Shown in pieces: positions 31,831 through 43,165 of a stretch of 64,000 nt of DNA. Source of the stretch: Holothuria scabra. Its lineage: Eukaryota; Echinodermata; Holothuroidea; Aspidochirotida; Holothuriidae. The stretch spans positions 6,556,938-6,620,937 of the forward strand of contig CM074195.1 of NCBI GenBank assembly GCA_037179385.1. The letters are read 5' to 3'. Below the pieces are notes generated by a model, which was given only the letters and a program-made list of their open reading frames with translations, did not search any database and was not told where the DNA came from. Positions within the stretch are counted from its first letter, which is position 1. Each line of letters starts with the position of its first letter. A program made the translations under genes and the position numbers.

Positions 31831-34199
31831 CTATATATTTATCATTTTCTTTGTTTTTACTTTAATTACACTTAAATCATCATTAGTCTCATTTTCCGTG
31901 CTGCAAAAATTACAAACTGAATTCGCTGCTTCATCATTTCAAAAAAGTGGACCAAAAAACTGTAGCACTCTCTCAGTGGTGGGATAAAAACACTCCCTCG
32001 ATTTTAGAAGGAAAAACCCTGTGTATTTCAGGACCTTTTTAAGATCTACGCTGACACTGACTTTAAGTTGGCGCCTATTTCATGAAGTAAGCTTCAGAAA
32101 AACGTTATATTTTTAGTCATTAAGTGAAGTTTTAGTACTTCCCCCTGCTTGCATAAATAAGGCAGAGTGTGCCCACCAGTGGTATACCGATCCACAAAGA
32201 ACTTGAAGAAGAGTTGTAGGGCTGGGGCTGGGGCTGTATCTAATCAGAACGCCACCATCGCTGAAGTGACGCCCAAGTGCCTCCTAGATGTTAGCCTGCG
32301 TAGCGCCCCTTGTGGCTGCAGTCCCCTTTTTCACAGCGATGAGCTAAACGAAAAGACTTCGTCCGCTCCGCGGGCTACCCAGATGGCTGGTTTTGGAACT
32401 TGACAGACCTATTTCCATATTCTGTTTACTGCATATACATAGGGAACTACTAGAAATATAGTAAAAACAAACACACCAAATACTAAAAATACGCTTACGG
32501 GGTTATTTAGTATACATTAATTTTGTGACTTTAGGTACACTTTCATATATGAAAGTGCCAAAATAAATCCTCCCTATTGTCCCATTTTCCATGCTGCGAA
32601 AATTACAAACTGAATTGCGCTGCTTCTTCAATAGGGGCGGTTTTCCCTTCTCTCTCTAGCTACCCAATTGGCACAATGACAAACAGACTAGAAAAGATAA
32701 TCTACAGTTACTTCGTGCTTGATTTAGCACAGGTGTCAATTCAAGCCAAAGCCGAGTCCCCTCCCAGTGCAATAACAATTAAATGAAGGTCTCATGTTGG
32801 ACCAGAAGGTAGTACTCAAAACGCACCGTGAGAATGAGAAACAGAGAGAGCATCGAACTTGGGGGCAGGGGAGCAATCGCCCCACCAATGAAAATATAGG
32901 GAAAAATCATAACACCTCGTCCCTCCCGCAATAATTGGGGAAGATTGAAAACGGCAGAATAAACAAAATGTAACATTGTGTTGTAGCCTATGGAGATGCT
33001 TTGAGTGATTCTAGAAAACGTCAAATTAGAGCAATTGTACTGTATTTAATGCGCCATCTATCTGTGTTTTGTGTTTGTGCGTGTTAATGAAATTGCGTGT
33101 GTGTGCGTAGTGGGTGTGTGCTCGCTTTCTTGTGGGTGGATGGATTATAGACGAGTCCAGTCACTGACACGATCTGAGATTCCGGCTGTTAGAAAATTCT
33201 CCCCCCCCCCCCCCCCTCGATCGGCAGATCAGATCTACAGCCCTGGAAACAGAAATCATTTTCTTGTTAGTGTCGGTTAGAGGGTAGCGTTATATCTTAA
33301 ACCAACTTCAAATGTAGACATCTCAGTTTTGCAGAAACGGAATACGCGCGCATACTTAGCGCGTCCGAAAGCCTACCTCTTGCGAACAGCAAACCTCATT
33401 GTTTTCCTTCGGAAATGACGTTAAAGAATAAAATTTTATGTGAGCCTTCCGTACAATGATGTAACAAATTTGCAGTAGTTTTATTACTGTGTATTAATTT
33501 AAAAAAAATGCCATACCAAATTACCAGTGGCGGCGCCAGAAAGTCAAAATGAGGGGGGGGGTACAAATTAAGGGGAAAAGGATAATGTTGGGTGGCAAAA
33601 ATTTTCGGGCGCAGCGAAAACCGAGTTCAAAACTTCCGTTTCTGGGGGAGACGGTTCAAAGCAAAGATTCGAAGCAAATCTCTGATGAAACCTTAAGTCG
33701 CTGGATACGTATATTATTATTATTTTTTCGGTTTAGCCGACTCCTTGCTGACCTAAATTGGTGGGGAGGGAGCAAGTGCGAGGGAAAGGGCAAAATCTAG
33801 AGAAAAAAAGCCCCTCTTGCCCCCTCATAGAAGTTACACATCCTTACACTTGCTCGTACACAGGTGGCAGAGCCTACATAGGTATGCGGACTATAGGCAC
33901 GCTTCTTCCTCGCAATCAAATACACGCCGACTACGTGTCATGTAGTTGTAGACTAGTTGTCTTAAGAAATCAGATTTTCTTTCGTTCATTGATTGCACGA
34001 ATCATTTTATTTCTTTGAATAACTCTCACATAATTTTCAATATTCCCGTGTTTCCATTTACAAAAAGATGGTTTTTAAACAGTACCTGTTTTTCACAAAA
34101 AGGCAAATTTAATAAAACATTTGCGACTCAAGCAAGGCTGAACCCCCCACCCCTTTGGGAAGAAGATCCAAATTTGTCGGGAAGCATTCAACTGGACGA
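31831..34199. other. Intergenic sequence upstream of the NIT-GC gene, no gene
   Basis: Several short repeat ends of the type GTGGCGGCGCCAG next to G-runs (33530-33560) and C-runs (33201-33216). Small open frames here are G+C-rich or proline-rich by chance. No domain recognised. Confidence 0.4.
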
Positions 34200-34345
34200 T
34201 TAAAGATTTAAGCCCGACAAACTTCAGACTCCCGACGATCGTCTTGATTTTGCTTACTAGAAGACCATATTTTTCAAGGAAACTCTGGACATGCCCAATT
34301 TCCCTTACAAAAAGCCATTTTTTCAATATAGGCTCCTGAACGCAT
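34200..34345. repeat. Dispersed repeat, inverted copy at about 44250-44420
   Basis: GACGATCGTCTTGATTTTGC and AAGACCATATTTTTCAAGGA are matched in reverse complement by ATATGGTCTTCTGGTGAGC and AAGTCAAGAAGATCGTCCGG at 44330-44375. Confidence 0.6.
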
Positions 34346-35404
34346 ATATCAACATTTAAAATATAAAACGTCAAATATATATGTAAAGAGGAAGCCAAGT
34401 TCAGGAAATTTTAGTAAAAGTTATAATACCGTATAAGGGCCTTCATCTGCACAATGATATTCAGTAACCACAGCAAACTACACTTTGCCCGGCGACCTTC
34501 TTGATTTTTCTCATAGGAAGGTCAGATTCCTCAGTAAAGCCCCAAATCTGTCATAAAATTAAAAAAAATTGTAATGTAAGGTTCGGATTTTGAAATATTT
34601 GTTAAAGAGGGCCAAGGATTATCGGAAAATTTCCAATTTCGATGGATACTCCGTACAGCAATAAAGCCAAGCCAACTTCCGTCAATCATGATCCCGATCC
34701 TCTACGTAATTTAGCTCTAGGAATGCTGATCAATTAATAAAACCCCAAATTTTCATTGTCACCTTACAAAATAAAACCCAAATTTTCTTTTATTGAATTC
34801 ATACCTTTGTTCATAAACTAAGACTACCTCATTGCCTTCGATATGCTGGCCCCCTGTTTTGGAACTTTCCCCCTGTTGGACACTAAAATCTTGGCGCCAC
34901 ACCTGCTCAAGTATCGCACTACTTTATGTAAAACGACACTGTATGCTATCGCTTTTGCATGCATCGCAAGCGTAAATCAGTAAATCGGACATGCGGAAAT
35001 CCTGCTCGCAGTTTGGTGACACCATTCCTTTTTAAACATTTATAAAATAAGAAAGAATTTTAAGTATAGTTTTTATGGACTGTGTCAAAATTGTCTCTCG
35101 GTGTAAAAATTTGCATTTTAATCTGCCATAAAGACGCTTCTGAGATTTTTTTTTTTCGTTCGGGTTGGCAAGACACTTAGATTTTCGCCTGCTGTTATAT
35201 GCACGCACTGCACTAAAACAAGGGAATGTCCTACACATAATTGAGCCTGATTTGTGTATTTCGCGCTCTGCCCCACCATTCCTCGCGCTAACGAGTTTCC
35301 GAACTCGCTAATTTGTTTCGTTTATGCCACTTATTCTATATTTTAGTTTAGCGGTAGTAAGATGCACCAAAACGGTGATTTAGAACATGATTTGGTGTAC
35401 GGTA
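34346..35404. other. Upstream region of the NIT-GC gene, nothing recognised
   Basis: No exon or named element I can support. Confidence 0.4.
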
Positions 35405-35435
35405 TCCAATCACAGAGTGCTCAGCAGTGACGTCA
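35405..35435 (+). promoter_or_regulatory. Candidate promoter elements: CCAAT motif and CRE
   Basis: CCAATCA at 35406-35412 and a perfect palindromic cAMP response element TGACGTCA at 35428-35435, about 100 bp upstream of the NIT-GC start codon. CRE/CCAAT pairs are common in animal promoters bound by CREB/ATF and NF-Y. There is no TATA box in the expected place. If real, this would put the gene under cAMP/Ca2+ control. The motifs are seen; their use is inferred. Confidence 0.45.
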
Positions 35436-35532
35436 CAGGCAGCCTGGTAAAAAATTGCAGCAAATAAGTACAATGGCATTTTTCTAGTTTTCATTGATCA
35501 ATGATCGTTGATGTGATCCAGGTGCTGTTTGC

Positions 35533-36838
35533 ATGCTTTTTCATTTTGATACATCAGTTTGTAAGTTTAGCGCAAAGATAGGAAGACGTCAGCAAACGGT
35601 ATCAAACATGACTTTTACAAATAAAGTGTCACCGGGCTTACGCGGGGAACAAGGACAAAGTGGTAGTGGTCCTGTCAAAGATGATATTAATGAAGACTTC
35701 AAAATAAACTACCGATCTGAACCAGTAAGCAATTCCACCTCCAAAACAAGTTTTTCTTCCGAGCGTCGAGAAATGAAAGCTGCTGTTAGCGATGCTATAT
35801 CTCATCGAATAGGAAAAGATTTTGTGAGAAATTTGTTACTGCTTGCAATTCCATTGGTAGCTCTGTGTATCATATCCATCATTACAATTTATCGAACCAT
35901 AGAAATGTCAACAAAAGCAGAAGAAACTCTTTCAATTGTTAAAGAAAATTTAAGAGCTGCCCAATTGATTACAGCTTTGCAAAGAGAGAGTGGGATAAGC
36001 GGATTTCTCATTAGTAAGCGCAAGTTGATAAACATCGATGATGCGTTAAAGCTTGGACATGCGCGCAATACTACCAATAACGCTTTTGCAGAAGCTGTTG
36101 ATATTGAGTTGGATGAATTTCGCGTAAATTATACTACCATCAGGAACATCCCCGAGCTCTACCAACTACTACTTCAACATCGAGAAAACGAAGATAAGGG
36201 TTACGTTTCTGGAGCTGAGGCGATCAGGTTTTATTCCTCTGTGACGGCAGTTTTGAGACGATCTTCCCTCCGAAGGTCCACACTGGCAAGTTCTGGTGGA
36301 GTGTGGCCTCTGCTAGTAGCCCAAGATAACCTTCTTCGTGTAGTCGATTTTTACGGAATAACGCGGTCTTTGGGGTTGCTTTACTTCGCTTCGTGCAAAT
36401 TGAGTCAAGAAAATTTGGCTTGGTTCCTGCGAGTTCAAGGGAGAGGGGACTTCCTTTTAGATGCCGCGGAAGTGTATTACGACGATTTTTCGGAAACATA
36501 CTCACATTATCTTGATTTGAACGACGCGGACGAAAAACATATGGATGAAACTATCGACTTCATACTGCAGAACGAAAATGCATGTGAGATTCTTGGTTTC
36601 GCAGAAACTTCGCGACAAATCCTGTACTGGTTTGATAATACAACTAATATCATACAATCAATTTTATCTACCAGGGATGTTGTTTTTGAAGAAATAACTT
36701 TACAAACTTCTACACAGAGCACAGTAGCTAAATGGACAACGGTATTGTGCATTGGAGGCCTGGTCGTGACGCTTGGAGTCTGCATGGCCTGTGGCGCCTG
36801 GTTTGCTCGAGAATCGTACAAAAGTCTTGTGCAAATCG
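35533..36838 (+). CDS. NIT-domain receptor guanylate cyclase, exon 1 (TM1, NIT sensor, TM2)
   Basis: Encodes residues 1-435 plus one base, donor gtaagt after 36838. Residues 1-97 are a polar cytosolic tail. TM1 is about 99-120 (LLLLAIPLVALCIISIITIY). Residues 121-400 form an extracellular helical NIT domain with LQRESGISGFLISKR at 149-163 and YGITRSLGLLYF at 274-285, matching the two conserved helices of nitrate/nitrite-sensing domains; the usual Glu-Arg-Gly in the first helix reads Glu-Ser-Gly. TM2 is about 401-423. The start at 35533 is the first in-frame ATG after the promoter-like motifs; Met26 (35608) is an alternative. The cyclase domain follows on exons 2-5. Bacterial NIT domains bind nitrate/nitrite and gate signalling. 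In animals, NIT guanylate cyclases have been reported from Platynereis as part of nitric-oxide signalling in ciliary photoreceptors (from memory). No kinase-homology domain is present. Confidence 0.9.
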
Positions 36839-37374
36839 GTAAGTAAGAAAATAGTTAAGGTAACATGATAGGAGCAGTGACGATTATCCACATGGTTCTC
36901 AGTGAAAAATGACAAATTAGGAAATTTGCCTCTTGTGTAACCAGTCAACTACAGTGTGGTTTTCCAATTTCGTTCATATAATCCGAATTCTCTCGAATAG
37001 TAATTTCCATATTTGTAATAATTTGCTTCCAAAATGTGGAAGTTCCTGCACGTTTCGCGCGCCGTAAATTGCAATTCCTCATACAGTAGTACTCGCTCAG
37101 TACTTTGGTCAACTTTTCGAGCTCTGGAAATAACAAACTCGGAAATTTGTGATATGTGGCACCAGATGACACCGGCAAGTTCAGGGCTATTTTCATTAAT
37201 TCTCTTTCATAAAATTTCAAATTTTCTCCAATGTGAGTTCTTTATCCTTGCTGTTTGTCTAAAAAAGACAAAGGAGTTTCGAAAACTCTTGAAATATTGA
37301 CCCAATTCGTATAGGTTTTACATATCTTTTTAGCAAAAACGACCATCAGTCTCCGTGCAACCTTACATATGCCA
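36839..37374. other. Start of NIT-GC intron 1, nothing recognised
   Basis: Intron 1 runs 36839-55248 (18.4 kb). This first part shows no repeat family with clear ends. 37030-37260 resembles, inverted, sequence at about 58200-58500 (CGCGCGCC, CAATTCCT, CTCTTTCATAA), a weakly conserved dispersed repeat. Confidence 0.4.
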
Positions 37375-37638
37375 ATAGACGAATCCGGACAGCAAGTGAA
37401 GGTCTGGTTTTGGTGGAACATAACTGGGGTCTGTCACCTTTTAATCTTTCAATTTCCTTTCTGATCTGTATCTTTCATGGATGGATGTTCACTAAACTGT
37501 ATACTGTTTCCGTCAATTTCACTAAATATGAGGGTTTAAAATTCATATGGAAATTAAATGAAGACGATTTAAGGCTGATGGACCCCACTAATGGCTGCCT
37601 ACAGTCACTAAACACAATCACTGATCGGATTCGTCTAT
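37375..37638 (+). mobile_element. MITE family T, best-preserved copy
   Basis: 264 bp with inverted ends ATAGACGAATCCGGACAG and CTGATCGGATTCGTCTAT (13 bp perfect). Interior marks: AACATAACTGGGGTCTGTCA, ATCTTTCATGGATGGATGTT, GGGTTTAAAATTCATATGG and GGACCCCACTAATGGCTGCC. A second partial copy (37637-37702) starts inside the last bases of this one. A TA target, as in Tc1/mariner-type elements, is possible. Confidence 0.92.
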
Positions 37639-37702
37639 AGACGAATCCGGACAGCAAGTAATGGTGTGATTTCAGTCGGTTATAAGTGGGGTCTATCACT
37701 TA
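37639..37702 (+). mobile_element. MITE family T, 5'-end fragment abutting the previous copy
   Basis: ACGAATCCGGACAGCAAG then TAATGGTGTGATTTCAGTCG and GGGGTCTATCACTTAC, the first 65 bp of the family. It shares its TATAG with the right end of the 37375-37638 copy. Confidence 0.8.
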
Positions 37703-40029
37703 CTACCACCTACAACCTCTGAGGGATGGAGGATAATGGCGATTGCTCAGACTCATTCCGTAAGTCAAAATTTTTCAATGGCGCGGCACACTCACCCCCT
37801 CCACTTAGAACCCTCAGCCCGTGCAGCAATCAGTCATCAATTTTCCGTCCCTAAGTGAAATCCTGGCCACACCCTTGTTTTCACTCAATTTAAAATGGCA
37901 GTGTGCCACACGGGTCCTCTCAGTAGCAGTTAGTTTTTTCAATCCACATGAAATGAATCAGGCATACATTCTGTTTAGTCCAACACTAAAACTTTCTATT
38001 TACATAATGTACACAAATCCTACTCAACTACAATTCCCTCGTCGGAGTTCTCAATGTAATTTATTGAAAGTGTTCACATTTATTCTCTTCTTCTAATACT
38101 TTTTAATCCAATGTTCCAACAATAACTGCATACAATAGTCTCTTTCTTTATTTCGTAGTCTTTCCTTCTGTTGTAACGTTCATTTTCAGCCTCTTCTTGG
38201 TATAATACTTTTTCGTTCAACGCAAATATACCAACATTATTTGTTTTCCATGACACTACAAAATTTCCTCCAATTAATGTCTATGTTATATGGGTCCTTC
38301 TCAACCCCATGCTTAGGAAACTTTTCTTTCATTACAAAAATTTCCTTTATGCTTTTAACCCAAACAAAACTCAATGTTCATGCTGTAGAAAATAAAGTGA
38401 CGGTTAATGCGATAGACACTACCAGTGCCACGTATCTTTCCTCGCGGCACCGACGTCTTGGCTACATGTCCATCGCTACAGTAGTCGGTCGCACCCGCAC
38501 CCAGCACGTCATTAAATGACCGAAAACCTATTTGGACACAAAATTGCCAAAAAGATATAAGGTTCAAACAATTAAAAAAAAATCTTGTCTTATTGAATGA
38601 TACTTGCCCCACTCGTCACCATTTCCAACAAAACCCTATTTCGGTTTCTTACTGCCAACAAAAATCATTGAAATATTTGGCAACCCAAATTGAATAATTT
38701 ATAAATGAATCCCAATTTGACCATACCTTGAAAATTCCCCAGCAAGAGCAAATTCACGGAGGTATTTTATTCTCCGTACCATGACTACAATCTCTTTAAC
38801 TAACCCACATGCAAAATACTATACTAAAACGACGTACATTTAACAGTCTCCTCAAACAAAGGTATGGAATTACCCCATAAATCTTTGCTGTTTCTTCAGC
38901 TGATTCTAAATGCTTTTCGAATTCTCACCACCTTACAAAACACTACTAATCCAGTCCATTGTAACATAAGAAATTAAGTTTTAATAGAAACTTACTTGTA
39001 ACTTAGTTCAAACAGATGCAAATGGCCATCTCCAGCCTCAAAATGCAACCTTGCTGTCCCTCTCACGTCTTCGACCCTCGCACAGTTCTGGCAAGAGTAC
39101 CCCAAAATCATCCATCAATTTAGCAGGAATTCTCACCAATTTTCATCTGCTAACTTTAGCAGGAATACTCAAAAACTAGGAATACTTCAGAAACTAGAGA
39201 ATTAATGAAGTCTATCGCCTGATACTGTTTTTGTAAAATTTTGTCCGACCATGCTAAAATTATAATTGTTAGCGTAGCTTGAATTGTTAGGTTGGTTGCC
39301 ACTTTTTTAAAAATTTCCCGAACGAGCAAAACTTCAAGATCAAATGGAAAAAGGTAAATTTTCAGAATTTGCTATTTTTTTAAATCACTGCTTGATTGAC
39401 AGTATTCTTTAGTACTTGCACAGCTTGCACGCCGCCGATCCCCCCGGTAATGAATTAGGATTTCGAATAATTTGCCAAGTAATTTTATACAGGATATTTT
39501 CTTCTGTAAATCGCTGCCATATTTGGAAAACACACCTCCTTGGCATACTTTCGTGCATGAACAATTTCGTGTAATTGTTTAATCGCTCCTTGAAGGTTTC
39601 TGCTGGACCAACATAATACCTTTGTATACCGTTTTGTGTACTTACAGAAACCGTTTAGACCCGTCGCGTCGATCCTGGGGGCAGGGGTGCTATCGTTCCA
39701 CCAATGAAAATATTGGGGGAAAACATATTGTTTGTACTCCCAATAATTCGGACATTTTTTGAACAGATTTAAATTCAAAGGTCACTCAAGGTCGCACGAT
39801 TTAAATTTGATCGGCATGTTATGTCCTTTCACTTAAGGACCCATCCCAACATTATACGTTCAAACGATATTTATTTCGATATTTGTTGAGCAACTTTGGC
39901 TTAGGGTGAAGGCCATTTGGCACGATAACGCCCTAGGGAAAGGTTAAGGCCTTCATAGGGGAAAAATATTTCAATTTTTAGAGAAAGAAGGGAGTGTGCG
40001 AGATGAAGTTTATTATTAATTCGATTACT
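37703..40029. other. NIT-GC intron 1, nothing recognised
   Basis: 2.3 kb without a gene or repeat that I can place. A weak repeat end with GGGGCAGGGGTGCTATCGTT (about 39678) resembles 32866 (GGGGCAGGGGAGCAATCG). Confidence 0.4.
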
Positions 40030-40590
40030 TAAAGGGGAAGTTTAAGCAAAAATTAAATTTTCATATGTGAAAGAGGAACCAAGCCTATAAAGTGTGGTGA
40101 AAGTTTCATTCAAATCGGACATGTATTTCTTGAGATATCAGAAAATGAAATCAGTAGCTTTGTGTTCAAAAGTGAGTTAGAGGGCAGCAGAGCTGATATC
40201 ACTTCCTTACATTGACAAGGAATGCTTTGTTTCACTTTGTTTTATCAGACTGTTGTGTTGACCTTGAAGTAAATAGCAATAGGACATCCCTGTGGGGGAT
40301 GCAAAGTTTGTTAAGATCTCGTGCCACTTATGTAACCACATTTTAATAATGTGTGATTGTTGAGGGGAAAATCGAGTCTGAAGTTTAAAGAAAAACAAAA
40401 AAAATGTGCACCAATGAGGGGATGTGATGTCATATGTGCTTGCTTCAAGTTCACATTTTGTTTAAAATGTGACGACTTTACATGCTCATATTTTGAGAAC
40501 TACACATCGGATTTCAATGCAAATTTCACCCAAATGCTTAGAATGAGTATCCCTCTTACATACAAAATCCTGTTGTGACCTTAAACCCTT
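40030..40590. mobile_element. Long-TIR element (family L1f)
   Basis: Left end TTAAAGGGGAAGTTTAAG and right end GTTGTGACCTTAAACCCTT. The arms pair, for example GTGAAAGTTTCATTCAAATC on the left with GATTTCAATGCAAATTTCAC on the right, over about 130 bp with mismatches. The core has GACATCCCTGTGGGGGATGC, an inverted repeat. Confidence 0.75.
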
Positions 40591-41174
40591 CTTTTAGTCT
40601 AACTAGTGCTTCTAACTCTCTGGAAAAGAGCCATTCGGCGAAACCAAGCTATGGTTTGGTTTTATTTTTTATTATCCTATTATTATTCGATCCGACGACG
40701 ACTGTTCTGGTTTCAACTTTACTCGCGCTATCCTCAAAGCAACTCCCTCAATTAAATATTTATTATTTGGTATTCAAAACACATGACATACAACGTCCTC
40801 TTACATTATTTTCCTTTAGTAAGGAAATTACATTTTTCCAAATCCCCAAATTTTCTGCTCCTAAAAGGCGCCGAAAGTTCATCAAAAGTCATCACCATTC
40901 CATTATTACGTTACTTTTGTAATAACTTCGGGCTGTTTATGGCAAGACAAATGCCCAATCATTCGGAAAACTTGGTTTATCTACTTATAAACCGGGTTTT
41001 TCGAGTTTCTTATTTAAAGGACAACATGAAGGATTGTAGTAGACTGTCCATTTCATGATTGGCTCTTGAAAGTCATGTAACAATCTTTATCTCTTCAAAT
41101 GTGAAATTTACTAGTAGTAACTGATTTGTTTACTTTCAATATAAAATACTGAAATCCTAAATATTATGGAAGAT
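40591..41174. other. NIT-GC intron 1, unit Q fragment, otherwise nothing
   Basis: About 40605-40650 carries a minus-strand piece of unit Q (CTCTCTGGAAAAGAGCC, ATTCGGCGAAACCAAGC). No gene. Confidence 0.4.
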
Positions 41175-43165
41175 ACTTTCATTTCATTTATTTGTTTCAT
41201 CACATTACATATTATAATATGATGTGAAAGGAAGTCATCCAGAAAACCAAAATTGGCTTAACAAAGTGGATGACTCCCTATAACCAAGAAAAAAGATAAT
41301 AGATACTTACAATTTCTACAAAACAAACAGCAAACAAAAACGTACATACATAACTATGACATGTCTCCGTATTATACACTCACATTTGGAAAAATTATGA
41401 GCATACTTGAAAGATATTAAGAATAATTCCAATTTCACCAAGGGAACTTAATAATTATCAATGATGCCTTCCTTAATCGCCTTCTTAAAGATAAACAGAG
41501 AGGCAGAATTTTTTACTGAGTCTGTGAGGGTATTCCAGATTTCAGTGCTACGATTACGCAAGCTAAACGATCCAATGTTCGTACGATAGTAATGACGATG
41601 GGCAGATTTAGCGTGTCTAGTACTATGCCTATGAACAGAAGTATTGCTAATTATAAAATTATGAAATGTATCTGGTAGTAGTCTATTCCAAGCCTTGTAA
41701 GAAAATACAGCAATGTTGTAATCAATGATGTCGGTAAATTTGAGTAATTGAAACTTTTTAAATAGTGGGTTGGTGTGGTCCCTGGGACCTGCATGAGCTA
41801 AATGGCGAACCGCTCGTTTCTGCAATGTAGTAAGTTGGCTAAGGTAAGAACTGTTAGCCCCGCTCCAGACAATGGAACAATAATTTAAGTGGGGAATAAT
41901 TAAAGTTTGGTATAGTGTCATGAGTATATTTCTTGGCAAAAAGTGTTTTAGTTTGGATAGTACGCCCACGTTTCTTGAAATCGTCTTGGAAATATTTGTA
42001 ATGTGTTCTCGCCAGGTGAGCTTTTCATCTATGTATACTCCTAGAAACCTCGTTGTGGTCACTTGGTTAATAGCAATCCCATTTATACAGACATCACTAC
42101 CCCGCCTGCTAGTTCTATTATTACCAAAGATAATATAGTTAGTTTTACTAATGTTTAAGGATAGCTTGTTAGCAGAGAACCAGTTACATATCTTACTCAG
42201 TTCAATTGAAGCGGTATCATACAATGAATCTACACTCTTATGTCTGAAGAAAATGTTAGTGTCATCAGCAAAAAGTATAATATCAGCTTTATCAGCAACA
42301 AAATAAATATCATTCATATAAACAATGAACAGGAGTGGCCCCAGTATGGACCCTTGGGGTACCCCACAACGAATATCCTTGAGACTTGAAGTCATACCCT
42401 TGTAATAAGTATATTGGGATCTATTTGAGATGTAGCTGTGAAACCAATCTAGAACATTACCTCGGATGCCATAAGTCTCTAGTTTAGCAAATAGGATACT
42501 ATGATCAATTGTATCGAATGCTTTACTTAGGTCTAGAAATACACCCATTGAAATATTATTACCATCTAAACTTGTGCATAGCTTGTCTAAAGCATCCGAT
42601 AGGGCTAATTCAGTTGAATGGTTAGGACGAAAACCATACTGTCCTTTACAGAGGATATGAAAATTTTTAAGAAAATCATGCACTCGGTTAAACATTAACC
42701 TTTCAATTATCTTTGCAAAACATGAAAGTAAGGAAATAGGGCGATAATTTTCAAAAGCTTGTGGGTCCCCCTTTTTAAACACGGGTAATACTTTCGCCGT
42801 TTTCAATTTGTTTGGAAATACTCCTGTCTTGAACGAAAGATTAAAAATATAAGTAAGTGGTGTAGCAATAAACGGTAACACCTGTTTTATAATACTAGGT
42901 TTAAAATCATCATACCCCGCTGCTTTGTTGGGCTTCAGACTGGCATTAGCTACATTCAAAAATTCATCTTCAGAGACCGGGTACATAAACATAGAATTGG
43001 AGTTAATGGCAATGTTTCCAAAGAAGTGATCTGCATCGCCACTGGTTGCAATCTTGTCTGCAAGTGAAGGCCCAATATTAACACTTTGAAGATCAATAAG
43101 AAGAAATTTGTGACATTTAGCTTTCGCTTCAAAATAAGTTTTTGGGGATTACCCTTGAAATTTAA
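41175..43165 (-). mobile_element. L2/CR1/jockey-like LINE with intact RT frame, 5'-truncated
   Basis: The minus strand is open without a stop from about 43145 to 41448; the first Met gives 514 residues. RT motifs by residue from that Met: NYRPISLLS 82-90, GFRPNHST 120-127, FLDLSKAFDTIDH 152-164, GVPQGSILGPLLF 210-222, catalytic FADDT 241-245, LSLNISKTNYIIFG about 274-287, a C-terminal EIWNTL block near 485-490. Upstream residues IGPSLADKI and SMFMYP are the usual linker to the missing endonuclease. The 3' end keeps an AAATAAATGAAATG-like tail as in the copy at 19898. The intact frame suggests a fairly young insertion, but without endonuclease or 5' UTR it cannot move itself. It lies in NIT-GC intron 1 in antisense. 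Confidence 0.93.

Noticed and set aside
33549..34018. Small open frames with basic or proline-rich residues as a candidate gene upstream of the NIT-GC gene.
   Set aside because: They follow G/C-run repeats, have no domain and no consistent splice sites.
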